From: Roseburia sp. 1XD42-34
GTDB lineage: Bacteria > Bacillota > Bacilli > Bacillales > Amphibacillaceae
Direction: 5' to 3'
Length of the DNA stretch: 51,048 nt
Assembly (NCBI RefSeq): GCF_009917385.1
Contig: NZ_QWLJ01000034.1
Coordinates: 1 to 51,048 of the forward strand
Part shown: in pieces, positions 27,960 through 36,888 of the stretch
How the letters are laid out: each line of letters opens with the position of its first letter
Position numbering within the stretch: the first letter of the stretch is position 1
The notes under the pieces: generated by a model
Seen by the model: the letters and a program-made list of their open reading frames with translations, nothing else
Told to the model about the DNA's origin: nothing
Database searches by the model: none
Translations under genes and position numbers: made by a program

Positions 27960-28501
27960 GCGTGTGTTCTTATACGATACATTAAATCAAGCGACCTAAA
28001 TTAGAATGCAAATGTGGTCTGAAACAGCTTGTAAAGATGCTATATAGTTAGGCAATTACCATTTCTTATTCTTAAATGTGATGCTTTGAGCTGGGATAAA
28101 TTGTTAACCTGTGTTATTAGTATATAAGACATAGATATGAACATTAAATTAACTTTTTAGTGTTTCATCTTTCGTATATGGATATAGGGCCTTCATTTAG
28201 CGGAGATACAGTCTCAGCGCTGAGATAATGAACCTACGTTTCGAATCTTTTATGGATTAATAGGTTATAGTCCCGTCCCGTAATGATAAAAATAGTGTTG
28301 TTTTGTTGTTATGAATTGACGCACCTTTAAAGGTTTGTTTAGAAGCTTCATCCAGATTACAAATGCCATAGCTGCAGGCACTAAGCAATGGCATTTGTAA
28401 TCATTTCTTGGGAATACGTTTGCGCTAGCGATATGAACTAAGGTACTTGTCAGTTGTGCCAAGATCAAGATGGTTCATTTAATAAGGTAGGGGGGAGCGC
28501 A
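27960..28501. other. Spacer before the response regulator, with strong palindromes
   Basis: No gene is visible. TCTCAGCGCTGAGA (28212-28225) is a perfect 14-bp palindrome. GATTACAAATGCCAT (28355-28369) and ATGGCATTTGTAATC (28388-28402) form a perfect 15-bp stem with an 18-base loop and no T run. The latter could be an RNA switch, an operator or a short mobile-repeat relic. Confidence 0.5.
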
Positions 28502-29173
28502 TTGATACGCGTCATGATCGTGGATGACCAACAGTTGTTTATAGACGGAATGGAAGCATTGCTCATGCAGGAGCAAGATATGCAAGTCGTGTCAACGGCA
28601 ACGAATGGAAAGACAAGTATTCTTTACTTCAAAGAGTGTCGACCGAATTTGGTTTTAATAGATATCCATATGCCTCATACAGACGCAATCAAACTCATAT
28701 TGCACATGAAAGAGTCGCAACCAGACGTGAAAATTCTCGTACTCACCTCCTTTACAGATGAAGATTTGATTGTAGCTGCTATTTATGCGGGGGCAGATGG
28801 ATTTGTACTGAAAAACTTACACGGGGACCATCTGATTGCTTGCATGCACTCGGTTATGCGTGGTGAAGTAGTCTTTGCTGGTGAAGTTGCGCGAATTTTG
28901 GCTAAACGCATTTTAGAGCGCAAGCTTGATAAACGAGAAGTGCTTGATGAAGCGTTTAAGCATTTGGGAATCCATCTTTCTAAACGAGAACTTGATATTG
29001 CGTACTTGTTGGCGGAAGGCCTTTCCAATAAAGATATTGCACAGCGCCTTTACTTAAGTGAAGGGACGGTAAAGAATTATATTAGCAGTATTTATCAAAC
29101 GTTTCAAATGAATAATCGCAAGCAATTAATGACCTATTTTAAAGAGTTGCTAGAAAAAAAGCCAGTCACATAA
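28502..29173 (+). CDS. NarL/LuxR-type response regulator, orphan
   Basis: The N-terminal receiver domain (1-120) has the acidic pocket VDDQQ, phospho-acceptor D54 (VLIDIHMPH), and the conserved Thr and Lys regions (VLTSF, FVLKN). The C-terminal LuxR HTH is at about 155-215 (LSKRELDIAYLLAEGLSNKDI). TTG 28502 is chosen as start because AGGGGGG lies just upstream and the protein then begins MIRVMIVDDQ (223 residues). No sensor kinase is adjacent. Its place inside the capsule locus suggests that it controls polymer genes, perhaps like DegU-type regulators (inference). Confidence 0.88.
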   Translation: MIRVMIVDDQQLFIDGMEALLMQEQDMQVVSTATNGKTSILYFKECRPNLVLIDIHMPHTDAIKLILHMKESQPDVKILVLTSFTDEDLIVAAIYAGADGFVLKNLHGDHLIACMHSVMRGEVVFAGEVARILAKRILERKLDKREVLDEAFKHLGIHLSKRELDIAYLLAEGLSNKDIAQRLYLSEGTVKNYISSIYQTFQMNNRKQLMTYFKELLEKKPVT

Positions 29174-29720
29174 TCGATGAAGTGTTTTCGAGACTTCCTA
29201 TTGATTTGAAAATCTTTACATCTATTACCATTACTTCTGTTATGACTTTTATTTCTAGAAGTAACTAAAATTATGACTAGGTATATAGTATGATGAAAAT
29301 GTGCGTTAGCGCACACTCTTGCTATCGAATAAACATAGAAATATAGAAAACAGTAGAGTTTATTACATATAAATTGTTCGTTATTATACGCATGTACATC
29401 GAAGAAACGTGAATCCAATCCAAACAGCATGGAACCGTGCTGTTTTCAAACACGTTTTGCTATGCTTGCTGTTTTTAGATAATGTTTAGTTTGTATACGT
29501 AGGATATACATGACTCGTATCTTTTATTTAACTTGGCATGTTTAGAGTTTAACAATATTTTAAAAATGTCGATATAAAAACATTGCTAGACAAACAGCTA
29601 AAGTTGTTAAGGGATGAGAGTTAACAATATAGCTATACAATAATCTACAAAAAACGCCTGAAAAACTCATCTCCAAAGTCTTAATCACAACAATGTAATC
29701 AGACAGGAAGGAGCATTCAT
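29174..29720. other. Spacer before the sugar-nucleotide genes
   Basis: No gene is visible. A small hairpin GTGCG-TTAG-CGCAC lies at 29301-29314 and a stronger terminator-like stem at 29422-29450. AAGGAGC precedes the next start. A promoter for the next gene is likely in this stretch, but I see no clear pair of hexamers. Confidence 0.4.
29422..29450. terminator. Terminator-like hairpin after the response regulator
   Basis: AAACAGCA (29422-29429) pairs with TGCTGTTT (29438-29445); GG/CC inside extends the stem past one mismatch. A T run follows on the plus side. It sits 250 bases after the regulator stop. Confidence 0.55.
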
Positions 29721-31550
29721 ATGGGGTACAAATCTAGGCTAGGTCTGTTAATTTTGCTAGACTCGGTAATTGTTACGACTGCTATTTTTATTGCCTCGTG
29801 GGTCGTATACCCTTATACCTCTGTTGTCAGCATCGACGCAATCGTTATTAGCGCAGTTGCACTTTTAATTTTTCATCATATATTTGCGTACATTTTTAAG
29901 CTGTATAACAAAGTATGGGCCTACGCCAGTGTTGGTGAGTTAATTGCCATCGTTCAGGCCGTAACGTTTTCTGTACTTGGCGCAACAGTTGTACAATTTC
30001 TTGCAAATAACTTTAGTATTTACAAGCGAGCCCTGCTTGTAACATGGATGTTACATATTATATTTATTGGTGGTTCTAGATTTTTTTGGCGTGTAGTACG
30101 TGACAGATATATCAAAGATAACCGTGTACATAAAAGAACGCTTATTGTCGGCGCTGGAGCAGCTGGTGCGATGATTGCGCGCCAATTACGTGATCAGAGC
30201 CAAGAAGCAGAGTTGTGTCCAGTTGCGTTTGTCGATGATGATTTAACGAAACAGAAAATGCAATTATATAATATCCCTGTAAAAGGAAGGGTGCGGGATA
30301 TTCCAAAAATCGTTGATGATATGGAGATTGAACATATTGTTATCGCGATCCCGTCGCTTCGTAATGGTCAATTGAAAAAAATTGTAGAATTTTGTAGTCA
30401 GACGAAAGCAAAGGTTCAAATGATCCCGAAAATTGAAGATTTAATGACGGGAAAGATTACTGCCAGTAGCTTGAAAAATGTCGAAGTCGAGGACTTATTG
30501 GGACGTGAACCTGTGGAACTTGATATTCATGCGATTTCCAGATATGTCACGCAAAAAACGGTTATGATAACTGGAGCAGGTGGGTCAATTGGTTCCGAAA
30601 TATGCCGGCAAGTGATGAAATTTTCTCCGAGGAAAATCATTTTAGTAGGTCATGGCGAATTCAGCATTTATACGATTGATATGGAATTACGGGAGAAATA
30701 TCGCGACACAGGCATTGAAATCGTACCTGTTATCGGTGATGTACAAGACCGTGATCGGATGTTTGAAATTATGGAAACGTACAAACCGCGCATTGTGTAT
30801 CATGCAGCAGCGCACAAGCACGTCCCATTAATGGAGCAAAATCCGCACGAAGCGGTAAAAAATAATATTATTGGTACGAAAAATGCCGCGGAGGCTGCGG
30901 CTACATTCGGTATACATACATTCGTATTAGTTTCAACGGATAAGGCCGTCAACCCGACAAATGTGATGGGAGCGACAAAACGCATTGCGGAAATGGTGAT
31001 CCAAGACTTAGCAGTGCGTAGTAAAACGAAATTTACTGCAGTCCGTTTTGGTAACGTATTAGGTAGTAGAGGGAGCGTCATCCCACTATTTAAGAAACAG
31101 ATCGCGGCAGGTGGTCCAGTTACGGTAACCGATCCAGAAATGACGCGTTACTTCATGACCATTCCAGAAGCTTCCCGCCTTGTTATTCAAGCTGGAACTT
31201 TGGCGAGAGGCGGCGAAATTTTTGTTCTTGATATGGGAGAACCGGTAAAAATCGTTGACCTTGCGAAAAATTTGATTAAGCTATCTGGCTATACAGAAGA
31301 AGAAATACCTATTGAATTTACAGGCATCCGGCCGGGTGAAAAGATGTACGAGGAGCTGCTTGGAGAAGATGAAGTACATTCGGAAGCAGTATACGAAAAG
31401 ATTTATGTTGGCAAAACGTCTGCAGTCGATCAGGACGTAATAAACGAAATTATTCATAGCTTTGAAAATTATACACGCAAAGACTTGAAAGACGCACTTA
31501 TGCAGATAGTTTATATGGAACATAGTTACGTCACAGTGAAAGGTTCGTAA
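29721..31550 (+). CDS. Membrane UDP-GlcNAc 4,6-dehydratase (CapD/EpsC/PglF-like)
   Basis: This makes the UDP-4-keto-6-deoxy sugar that starts the bacillosamine-type pathway. The N-terminus has about four transmembrane helices (8-125), then a first Rossmann domain (LIVGAGAAGA, 141-150) and the catalytic extended-SDR domain (VMITGAGGSIGSE, 281-293). As in the large membrane dehydratases, the usual active-site tyrosine is replaced by M416 (MGATK, K420) and STDKA (405-409) precedes it. Length is 609 residues, and AGGAAGGAGC lies before the ATG. The aminotransferase, acetyltransferase and phosphoglycosyl transferase downstream fit the same pathway. Confidence 0.93.
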   Translation: MGYKSRLGLLILLDSVIVTTAIFIASWVVYPYTSVVSIDAIVISAVALLIFHHIFAYIFKLYNKVWAYASVGELIAIVQAVTFSVLGATVVQFLANNFSIYKRALLVTWMLHIIFIGGSRFFWRVVRDRYIKDNRVHKRTLIVGAGAAGAMIARQLRDQSQEAELCPVAFVDDDLTKQKMQLYNIPVKGRVRDIPKIVDDMEIEHIVIAIPSLRNGQLKKIVEFCSQTKAKVQMIPKIEDLMTGKITASSLKNVEVEDLLGREPVELDIHAISRYVTQKTVMITGAGGSIGSEICRQVMKFSPRKIILVGHGEFSIYTIDMELREKYRDTGIEIVPVIGDVQDRDRMFEIMETYKPRIVYHAAAHKHVPLMEQNPHEAVKNNIIGTKNAAEAAATFGIHTFVLVSTDKAVNPTNVMGATKRIAEMVIQDLAVRSKTKFTAVRFGNVLGSRGSVIPLFKKQIAAGGPVTVTDPEMTRYFMTIPEASRLVIQAGTLARGGEIFVLDMGEPVKIVDLAKNLIKLSGYTEEEIPIEFTGIRPGEKMYEELLGEDEVHSEAVYEKIYVGKTSAVDQDVINEIIHSFENYTRKDLKDALMQIVYMEHSYVTVKGS

Positions 31551-31571
31551 ACGATGAAGGGGGATTCATTT

Positions 31572-32453
31572 ATGCGTACGATTAAAAAAGCCATTATTCC
31601 AGCGGCGGGATTAGGGACGAGATTCCTGCCTGCAACAAAAGCGATGCCGAAAGAAATGCTACCGATTGTAGATAAGCCAACGATTCAATATATTGTTGAA
31701 GAGGCAGTGGAATCAGGAATTGAAGATATTATTATTGTAACAGGAAAAGGAAAACGCGCCATCGAGGATCATTTTGATAACAATTTTGAACTGGAAGACA
31801 ACTTGATTAAAAAGGAGAAGTTTGATTTACTTGAAAAGGTAAAGCATCCTTCCAAGGTCGATATTCATTATATTCGCCAAAAAGAACCTAAAGGATTAGG
31901 TCACGCCGTTTGGTGTGCTCGCAAATTTATTGGCAATGAACCATTCGCCGTTTTACTTGGGGACGATATCGTTCAAGCTGCTACACCTGGACTTCGCCAG
32001 TTGATTGACCAATTTGAAGAAACACAGTCTCCCGTTGTTGGTGTACAGCAAGTACCAGATAGTGAAACGCATCGCTATGGAATAGTCGACCCGAATACGA
32101 TTGAAGGTCGTCGTTATCAGGTGGATCACTTTGTCGAAAAACCAAAACAAGGTACCGCACCATCCAACTTGGCGATCATGGGCCGTTACGTGTTAACACC
32201 GGAAATCTTTACCTTCCTTGATAAGCAAGAGATTGGCGCTGGCGGAGAAATTCAATTAACCGATGCGATTCAAAAGCTAAATGAAGTGCAAAACGTCTAC
32301 GCCTATGACTTTGAAGGGAAACGCTATGATGTTGGGGAAAAGCTCGGCTTTGTGAAAACAACAATTGATTTAGCATTAGAAAACGAAGAAATTCGTGACG
32401 ACTTATTGAAGTATTTAGTGGAGAAAGTGCAGGAAGAAAAAGCATCAGTTTAA
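31572..32453 (+). CDS. galU: UTP-glucose-1-phosphate uridylyltransferase
   Basis: This enzyme makes UDP-glucose from UTP and glucose-1-phosphate, the precursor for UDP-glucuronate and galactose-type sugars. The nucleotidyltransferase signature [19 protein letters not shown] (residues 10-28) and VEKPKQG are clear. ATG 31572 is chosen because AAGGGGG lies 7 bp upstream; an ATG six codons earlier precedes that site. It has 293 residues, like GtaB/GalU. It supplies the Ugd dehydrogenase encoded at the end of this locus. Confidence 0.96.
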   Translation: MRTIKKAIIPAAGLGTRFLPATKAMPKEMLPIVDKPTIQYIVEEAVESGIEDIIIVTGKGKRAIEDHFDNNFELEDNLIKKEKFDLLEKVKHPSKVDIHYIRQKEPKGLGHAVWCARKFIGNEPFAVLLGDDIVQAATPGLRQLIDQFEETQSPVVGVQQVPDSETHRYGIVDPNTIEGRRYQVDHFVEKPKQGTAPSNLAIMGRYVLTPEIFTFLDKQEIGAGGEIQLTDAIQKLNEVQNVYAYDFEGKRYDVGEKLGFVKTTIDLALENEEIRDDLLKYLVEKVQEEKASV

Positions 32454-32473
32454 ATAGAAGGGTAGTCTTTAAC

Positions 32474-33586
32474 ATGGATGAGCGGATATTTTTAGCATCA
32501 CCTCATATGAGTGAAGAAGGTTATGAATTACAATATGTCCATGAAGCGTTTGACACGAATTGGATAGCTCCACTAGGTGAGAATGTGAACCAATTTGAAA
32601 ACGAATTGGCAGATAAGGTTGGAATAAAATCAGCAGCAGCACTATCTTCTGGGACTGCTGCTATTCACTTGGCTTTAAAAGCAGCAGGTGTTGGTGAAGG
32701 AGATGTCGTATTTTGCCCGTCACTTACGTTTTCTGCATCAGCTAATCCGATCATCTATCAATCTGCCACACCTGTTTTTATAGATAGCGATGAAAAGACG
32801 TGGAATATGGATCCAGAAGCACTAGAAGAAGCATTTAAAAAATATCCTAATTCAAAAGCGGTTATTGTCGTTCATTTATATGGTCTTTCTGCAGATATGG
32901 ATAGAATAATAGATATATGCAATAAGCATGATGTTGCTTTAATAGAAGACGCAGCAGAATCATTAGGTACATACTATAAGGGCAAGCAAACCGGTACATT
33001 TGGAGACTACGGAATTTTCTCCTTTAATGGTAATAAAATTATTACTACTTCAGGTGGCGGAATGCTTATTTCTAATAATGAAGAAAAAATTGCAAAAGCA
33101 CGTTTTTGGGCTACCCAAGCTAGAGATAAAGCACGTCACTATCAACATAGTGAACTAGGCTTTAATTATCGCATGAGTAATGTAGTGGCAGGCATTGGCC
33201 GTGGACAGTTAAAAGTGTTAGATGGTCGTGTCGCTAAGAAGAATTATATCTTTAATTACTATAAGAAAGAGCTAGAAAATCTAGAAGGCATTGAATTTAT
33301 GCCAACAAATTCTTTTGATGCACCAAATCGTTGGTTAAGTTGTATTACTCTGAATGGTAAAGTAAGACCAATCGATATTATGGGAGCTTTGGAAAAAGAA
33401 AATATCGAGTCTAGACCAATTTGGAAGCCAATGCATATGCAACCATTTTTTAAAGTATATGATTTTATTGGTAATGATGTTGCAGAAAAATTATTTGCTA
33501 ATGGTGTATGTTTACCATCTGATACAAAAATGACAGATGCGGACTTGGAAAGAGTAGTGAAGATAATTAGAGGGTTGTGGTTATAA
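32474..33586 (+). CDS. DegT/DnrJ/EryC1/StrS sugar aminotransferase (PglE/EpsN-like)
   Basis: This PLP enzyme transfers an amino group to the 4-keto sugar nucleotide. The PLP lysine is K188 (SFNGNKIITTSGGG) and D159 (IEDAAESLG) contacts the cofactor nitrogen. It has 370 residues and starts with family motif FLASPHMSEEGYEL, close to UDP-4-amino-4,6-dideoxy-GlcNAc transaminases. Together with the upstream dehydratase and the downstream NeuD/PglD-like acetyltransferase it would build UDP-N,N'-diacetylbacillosamine. Confidence 0.93.
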   Translation: MDERIFLASPHMSEEGYELQYVHEAFDTNWIAPLGENVNQFENELADKVGIKSAAALSSGTAAIHLALKAAGVGEGDVVFCPSLTFSASANPIIYQSATPVFIDSDEKTWNMDPEALEEAFKKYPNSKAVIVVHLYGLSADMDRIIDICNKHDVALIEDAAESLGTYYKGKQTGTFGDYGIFSFNGNKIITTSGGGMLISNNEEKIAKARFWATQARDKARHYQHSELGFNYRMSNVVAGIGRGQLKVLDGRVAKKNYIFNYYKKELENLEGIEFMPTNSFDAPNRWLSCITLNGKVRPIDIMGALEKENIESRPIWKPMHMQPFFKVYDFIGNDVAEKLFANGVCLPSDTKMTDADLERVVKIIRGLWL

Positions 33587-33588
33587 AA

Positions 33589-34239
33589 ATGAAAAAACAA
33601 AAGGGTGGTATTTATAAAAGGTTTTTAAAAAGACCTATGGATTTCATACTGTCTTTAATTGCTATTATAATACTTAGCCCTGTTTTTATTCTTATTACAA
33701 TTCTTGTAAGAATTAAACTTGGAAGTCCAGTTCTTTTTAAACAAAAAAGACCAGGTATGAATGAAAAGATATTCACTATGTATAAGTTTAGAACAATGAC
33801 CGATGAAAAAGATAGAAATGGAGAGCTTTTGCCAGATGACGTAAGACTGACCAAATTTGGTAAGCTTTTAAGATCTACATCATTGGATGAATTACCAGAG
33901 CTTTTTAATATTTTAAAAGGTGATATGTCCATTGTTGGTCCGAGACCATTATTGATGCAGTATCTCTCCCTGTATAATGAACATCAAAAAAGACGTCATG
34001 AAGTAAGACCAGGATTATCAGGACTAGCTCAGGTAAATGGTAGAAACGCTATTAGCTGGGAAGATAGATTTAATTATGATGTAGAATATGTTGATAACGT
34101 AAGTTTTATAGGGGATTGGAAAATTATATTTATAACTATAAAGAAAGCCATAGTACGTGAAGGAATTAATTCAGAGACTGCAGCTACAATGGAACCTTTT
34201 AATGGAAATGAGAGGGAAGAACAAGTTTATGAAAAATAA
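33589..34239 (+). CDS. Undecaprenyl-phosphate phosphoglycosyl transferase (PglC/EpsL-like)
   Basis: This initiating enzyme moves the first sugar phosphate onto the lipid carrier. It has one N-terminal membrane segment (about 15-40) and the bacterial sugar transferase domain: VLFKQKRPG, FTMYKFRTM, SLDELPELFNILKGDMS, VGPRP and RPGLSGLAQVNGR. It has 216 residues, the short monotopic form. I prefer ATG 33589; GTG 33577 is possible but only two bases from its GAGGG. Its probable substrate is the bacillosamine-type UDP sugar made by its neighbours (inference). Confidence 0.93.
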   Translation: MKKQKGGIYKRFLKRPMDFILSLIAIIILSPVFILITILVRIKLGSPVLFKQKRPGMNEKIFTMYKFRTMTDEKDRNGELLPDDVRLTKFGKLLRSTSLDELPELFNILKGDMSIVGPRPLLMQYLSLYNEHQKRRHEVRPGLSGLAQVNGRNAISWEDRFNYDVEYVDNVSFIGDWKIIFITIKKAIVREGINSETAATMEPFNGNEREEQVYEK

Positions 34240-34855
34240 ACTACTTATTATTGGTGCTAGTGGGCACGGTAAAGTATTAGCTGATATTGCTAAGAAAATG
34301 AATCAATGGAAAAGTATAGCTTTTTTAGATGATGATACAAGTAAAAAAGAAGTTTTGGACTTGGAAGTAATTGGAACTATCAATGAAGCATTTGAACATG
34401 TACATAGATATAGTTTTATTGTAGGTATCGGAAATAATGAAATAAGAAAGCATATTCAAGAGGAAATTAATTGTGAAAATGGGGAAATTGCTACATTAAT
34501 ACATCCTAGTGCTTGTATTGGGGAAGAAGTAGTAATAGGCATAGGAACGGTAATAATGGCGAATGCAGTCATTAACAGCGGTACTAAAATTGGAAACGGC
34601 TGTATAATAAACACTGCCGCTACTGTAGATCATGATAACATCATTAATGATTATGTTCATGTTTCTCCTGGGGCACATTTAGCAGGAAACGTTCAAATTG
34701 GATCAGAGTCATGGTTAGGTATAGGAAGTATAGTGAATAATAATATTAGTATTATTGCTAATACACTAATTGGTGCTGGTGGAACAGTAGTAAAAGATAT
34801 AAAGAAGTCAGGCACATATGTAGGTGTTCCAGTTAGGAGATTAAAAAATGGCTAA
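34229..34855 (+). CDS. NeuD/PglD-family sugar O/N-acetyltransferase
   Basis: This left-handed beta-helix enzyme acetylates an amino sugar with acetyl-CoA. An N-terminal nucleotide-sugar domain (LLIIGASGHGKVLADI) is followed by hexapeptide repeats (IGEEVVIGIGTVIMANAVI and onward) and the histidine in TVDHDN. The ATG at 34229, with GAGGG upstream, gives 208 residues, the PglD length; longer frames lie inside the previous gene. It overlaps the previous stop by 11 bases and the next start by 8, so translation is coupled. Its role would be the last step to UDP-N,N'-diacetylbacillosamine. Confidence 0.9.
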   Translation: MKNKLLIIGASGHGKVLADIAKKMNQWKSIAFLDDDTSKKEVLDLEVIGTINEAFEHVHRYSFIVGIGNNEIRKHIQEEINCENGEIATLIHPSACIGEEVVIGIGTVIMANAVINSGTKIGNGCIINTAATVDHDNIINDYVHVSPGAHLAGNVQIGSESWLGIGSIVNNNISIIANTLIGAGGTVVKDIKKSGTYVGVPVRRLKNG

Positions 34856-35927
34856 AATTCTAATATTAGCTAATAATGATGTAGGCTTATACAAATTTAG
34901 GAAAGAATTAATTAAAGAACTAGTAATAAATAATGATGTATATATATCGCTCCCATATGGAGACTTAGTTCCTGAACTGAAAAAAATGGGGTGTAAGTAT
35001 ATAGACACCACGATTAATAGAAGAGGAACGAATCCATTAACTGATTTAAAGCTATTAATTACATACATAAAATTAGTAAAGAAATGTAAGCCTGATATAA
35101 TTTTAACCTACACTATAAAGCCGAATATTTATGGTGGAATAGCTAGCAGGATTAATGGAGTTTCATATGTAGCTAATATAACAGGTTTAGGTTCAGCGGT
35201 AGAAAATAATGGGTGGTTGCAAAAAATAACTTTATTTTTATACAGAATCTCTTTAAAAAAGGCAAAATGCGTATTCTTTCAAAATAATGAGAATAAGGAT
35301 CTGTTTGTTAAAAAAAATGTAGTTAGTAATCGGTTTAAAATTATACCTGGATCTGGTGTGAATTTAGATGATTATCCTTATATGGAATATCCAACAAATG
35401 AAAAAGTCCATTTTTTATTTGTTGCACGCATAATGAAGGAAAAAGGTATTGAAGAGTATTTAAATGCTGCTAAGCATATAAAATCCAAGTATGATTTCAC
35501 AGAGTTTCATATACTTGGATATTGTGAGGAAGCCTATAAAGATAGACTTGAAGATATGCATAAAAAAGGTATTATTAATTATCATGGAATGCAAAAAGAT
35601 GTTAAACCCTTTTATAAAAAAGCCCATTGTATAATTCACCCAACTTTTTATCCAGAAGGAATGTCGAATGTTTTATTAGAAGCTTCTGCCTGTGGCAGAC
35701 CAATAATTACAACTAATCGCAGTGGATGTAAAGAAATTGTTGATCATGGTCGAAATGGATTGATTATAGACCCATGTAATACTTCAGATTTACTTAGGAA
35801 AATAGAAAAATTTATCCAACTAGATAATAAGACTAAGCTACAAATGGGGTTACAAAGCCGGAGAATAGTGGAAAAAAAATTTGACAGACAAATTGTAGTC
35901 CATAAATACTTAGAAGAAATATATTAA
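34848..35927 (+). CDS. GT4-family glycosyltransferase (EpsD/PglA/CapM-like)
   Basis: This is a GT-B fold retaining transferase. The N-terminal half has NNDVGLYKFRKELI and a TYTIKPNIYGGIASR segment typical of enzymes that add the second sugar onto a bacillosamine-type lipid. The C-terminal half has the donor-binding block HPTFYPEGMSNVLLEASACG with the E-x7-E pattern. It has 359 residues and overlaps the acetyltransferase gene. The donor sugar cannot be told from sequence. Confidence 0.9.
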   Translation: MAKILILANNDVGLYKFRKELIKELVINNDVYISLPYGDLVPELKKMGCKYIDTTINRRGTNPLTDLKLLITYIKLVKKCKPDIILTYTIKPNIYGGIASRINGVSYVANITGLGSAVENNGWLQKITLFLYRISLKKAKCVFFQNNENKDLFVKKNVVSNRFKIIPGSGVNLDDYPYMEYPTNEKVHFLFVARIMKEKGIEEYLNAAKHIKSKYDFTEFHILGYCEEAYKDRLEDMHKKGIINYHGMQKDVKPFYKKAHCIIHPTFYPEGMSNVLLEASACGRPIITTNRSGCKEIVDHGRNGLIIDPCNTSDLLRKIEKFIQLDNKTKLQMGLQSRRIVEKKFDRQIVVHKYLEEIY

Positions 35928-35948
35928 TGTTTGGGGGAGGAGATTTAT

Positions 35949-36872
35949 ATGCACATTAAAATAAGTGTCATTATTCCAACTTATAATAGACCACATAAAC
36001 TAAAAAGAGCAATTAATTCCGTTTTAAATCAAACCTTTAAAGATATAGAAGTTATTGTAGTTGATGATAATAATCCAAACACTCAAGCAAGAAAAGAAAC
36101 TGAAAAAGTGATGAATGAATATTACGATAATGTTCAAGTAAAGTATATAAAGCATAAATATAATATGAACGGTTCCGCTGCAAGAAATACCGGCTTTAAA
36201 AATTCTGTGGGGAAATATATAATGCTTTTGGATGATGATGATGAATTTCTCCCTTGTAAAGCAGAGGCTCAATATAATTGTTTGGAGAGCAAAGATGAAG
36301 CTTGGGGAGCCTGCTACACTAAATATAAACGCTTAAGAAATGGTAAACTAGACACTGTTAGTGCAGAGACTAGGGAAGGCAGTTTGTTTTATGAAGAACT
36401 TTGTAGAAATCTATTTATTCAAGCTGGATCAAATTTAATGATTAGAAGGAATGTCTTTAAAGAGCTGAAAGGGTTCAATGAAACTTTTGAACGAAATCAA
36501 GATATCGAGTTTACAGTTAGGTTACTAAAAAAATATAAAATAGCATATGTAGATGTAATGGGATTAGTATATTATAGGCACCACTCTTATAAACGGCAAT
36601 TCGATATGGACAAAATAACCAAACATTATGTTAGTACTTTTAAAGCACATATAGAAGAGTTAAGTGAGCAAGAAAAAAAAGTTTTTTACAAGATGATAAA
36701 TTTACAGCTTTTTCGTTACAAGTTAATTTCGCAAAGAGACATAATTGGTTCTTATAAAATGATAAAAACAAAGAAAGTAGATATTCAAAATGCATTTAGT
36801 TATTTTAACCACTTATTTTATAGGAAAATATTTAAAAAAAGTTGTGGCTTCAACTTGGATAAAATAGCTTAA
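35949..36872 (+). CDS. GT2-family glycosyltransferase
   Basis: This is a GT-A fold inverting transferase. The N-terminus VIIPTYNRPHKLKRAINSVL, VVDDNNP and the metal-binding DDDDEF near residue 98 are standard for GT2. ERNQDIEFTVRLLKKY resembles the catalytic-base region. It has 307 residues from ATG 35949, which has a strong GGGGGAGGAG site; an upstream TTG would swallow that site. It would add one sugar of the repeat unit. Confidence 0.9.
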   Translation: MHIKISVIIPTYNRPHKLKRAINSVLNQTFKDIEVIVVDDNNPNTQARKETEKVMNEYYDNVQVKYIKHKYNMNGSAARNTGFKNSVGKYIMLLDDDDEFLPCKAEAQYNCLESKDEAWGACYTKYKRLRNGKLDTVSAETREGSLFYEELCRNLFIQAGSNLMIRRNVFKELKGFNETFERNQDIEFTVRLLKKYKIAYVDVMGLVYYRHHSYKRQFDMDKITKHYVSTFKAHIEELSEQEKKVFYKMINLQLFRYKLISQRDIIGSYKMIKTKKVDIQNAFSYFNHLFYRKIFKKSCGFNLDKIA

Positions 36873-36888
36873 GTTTAGGGAGTATAGT

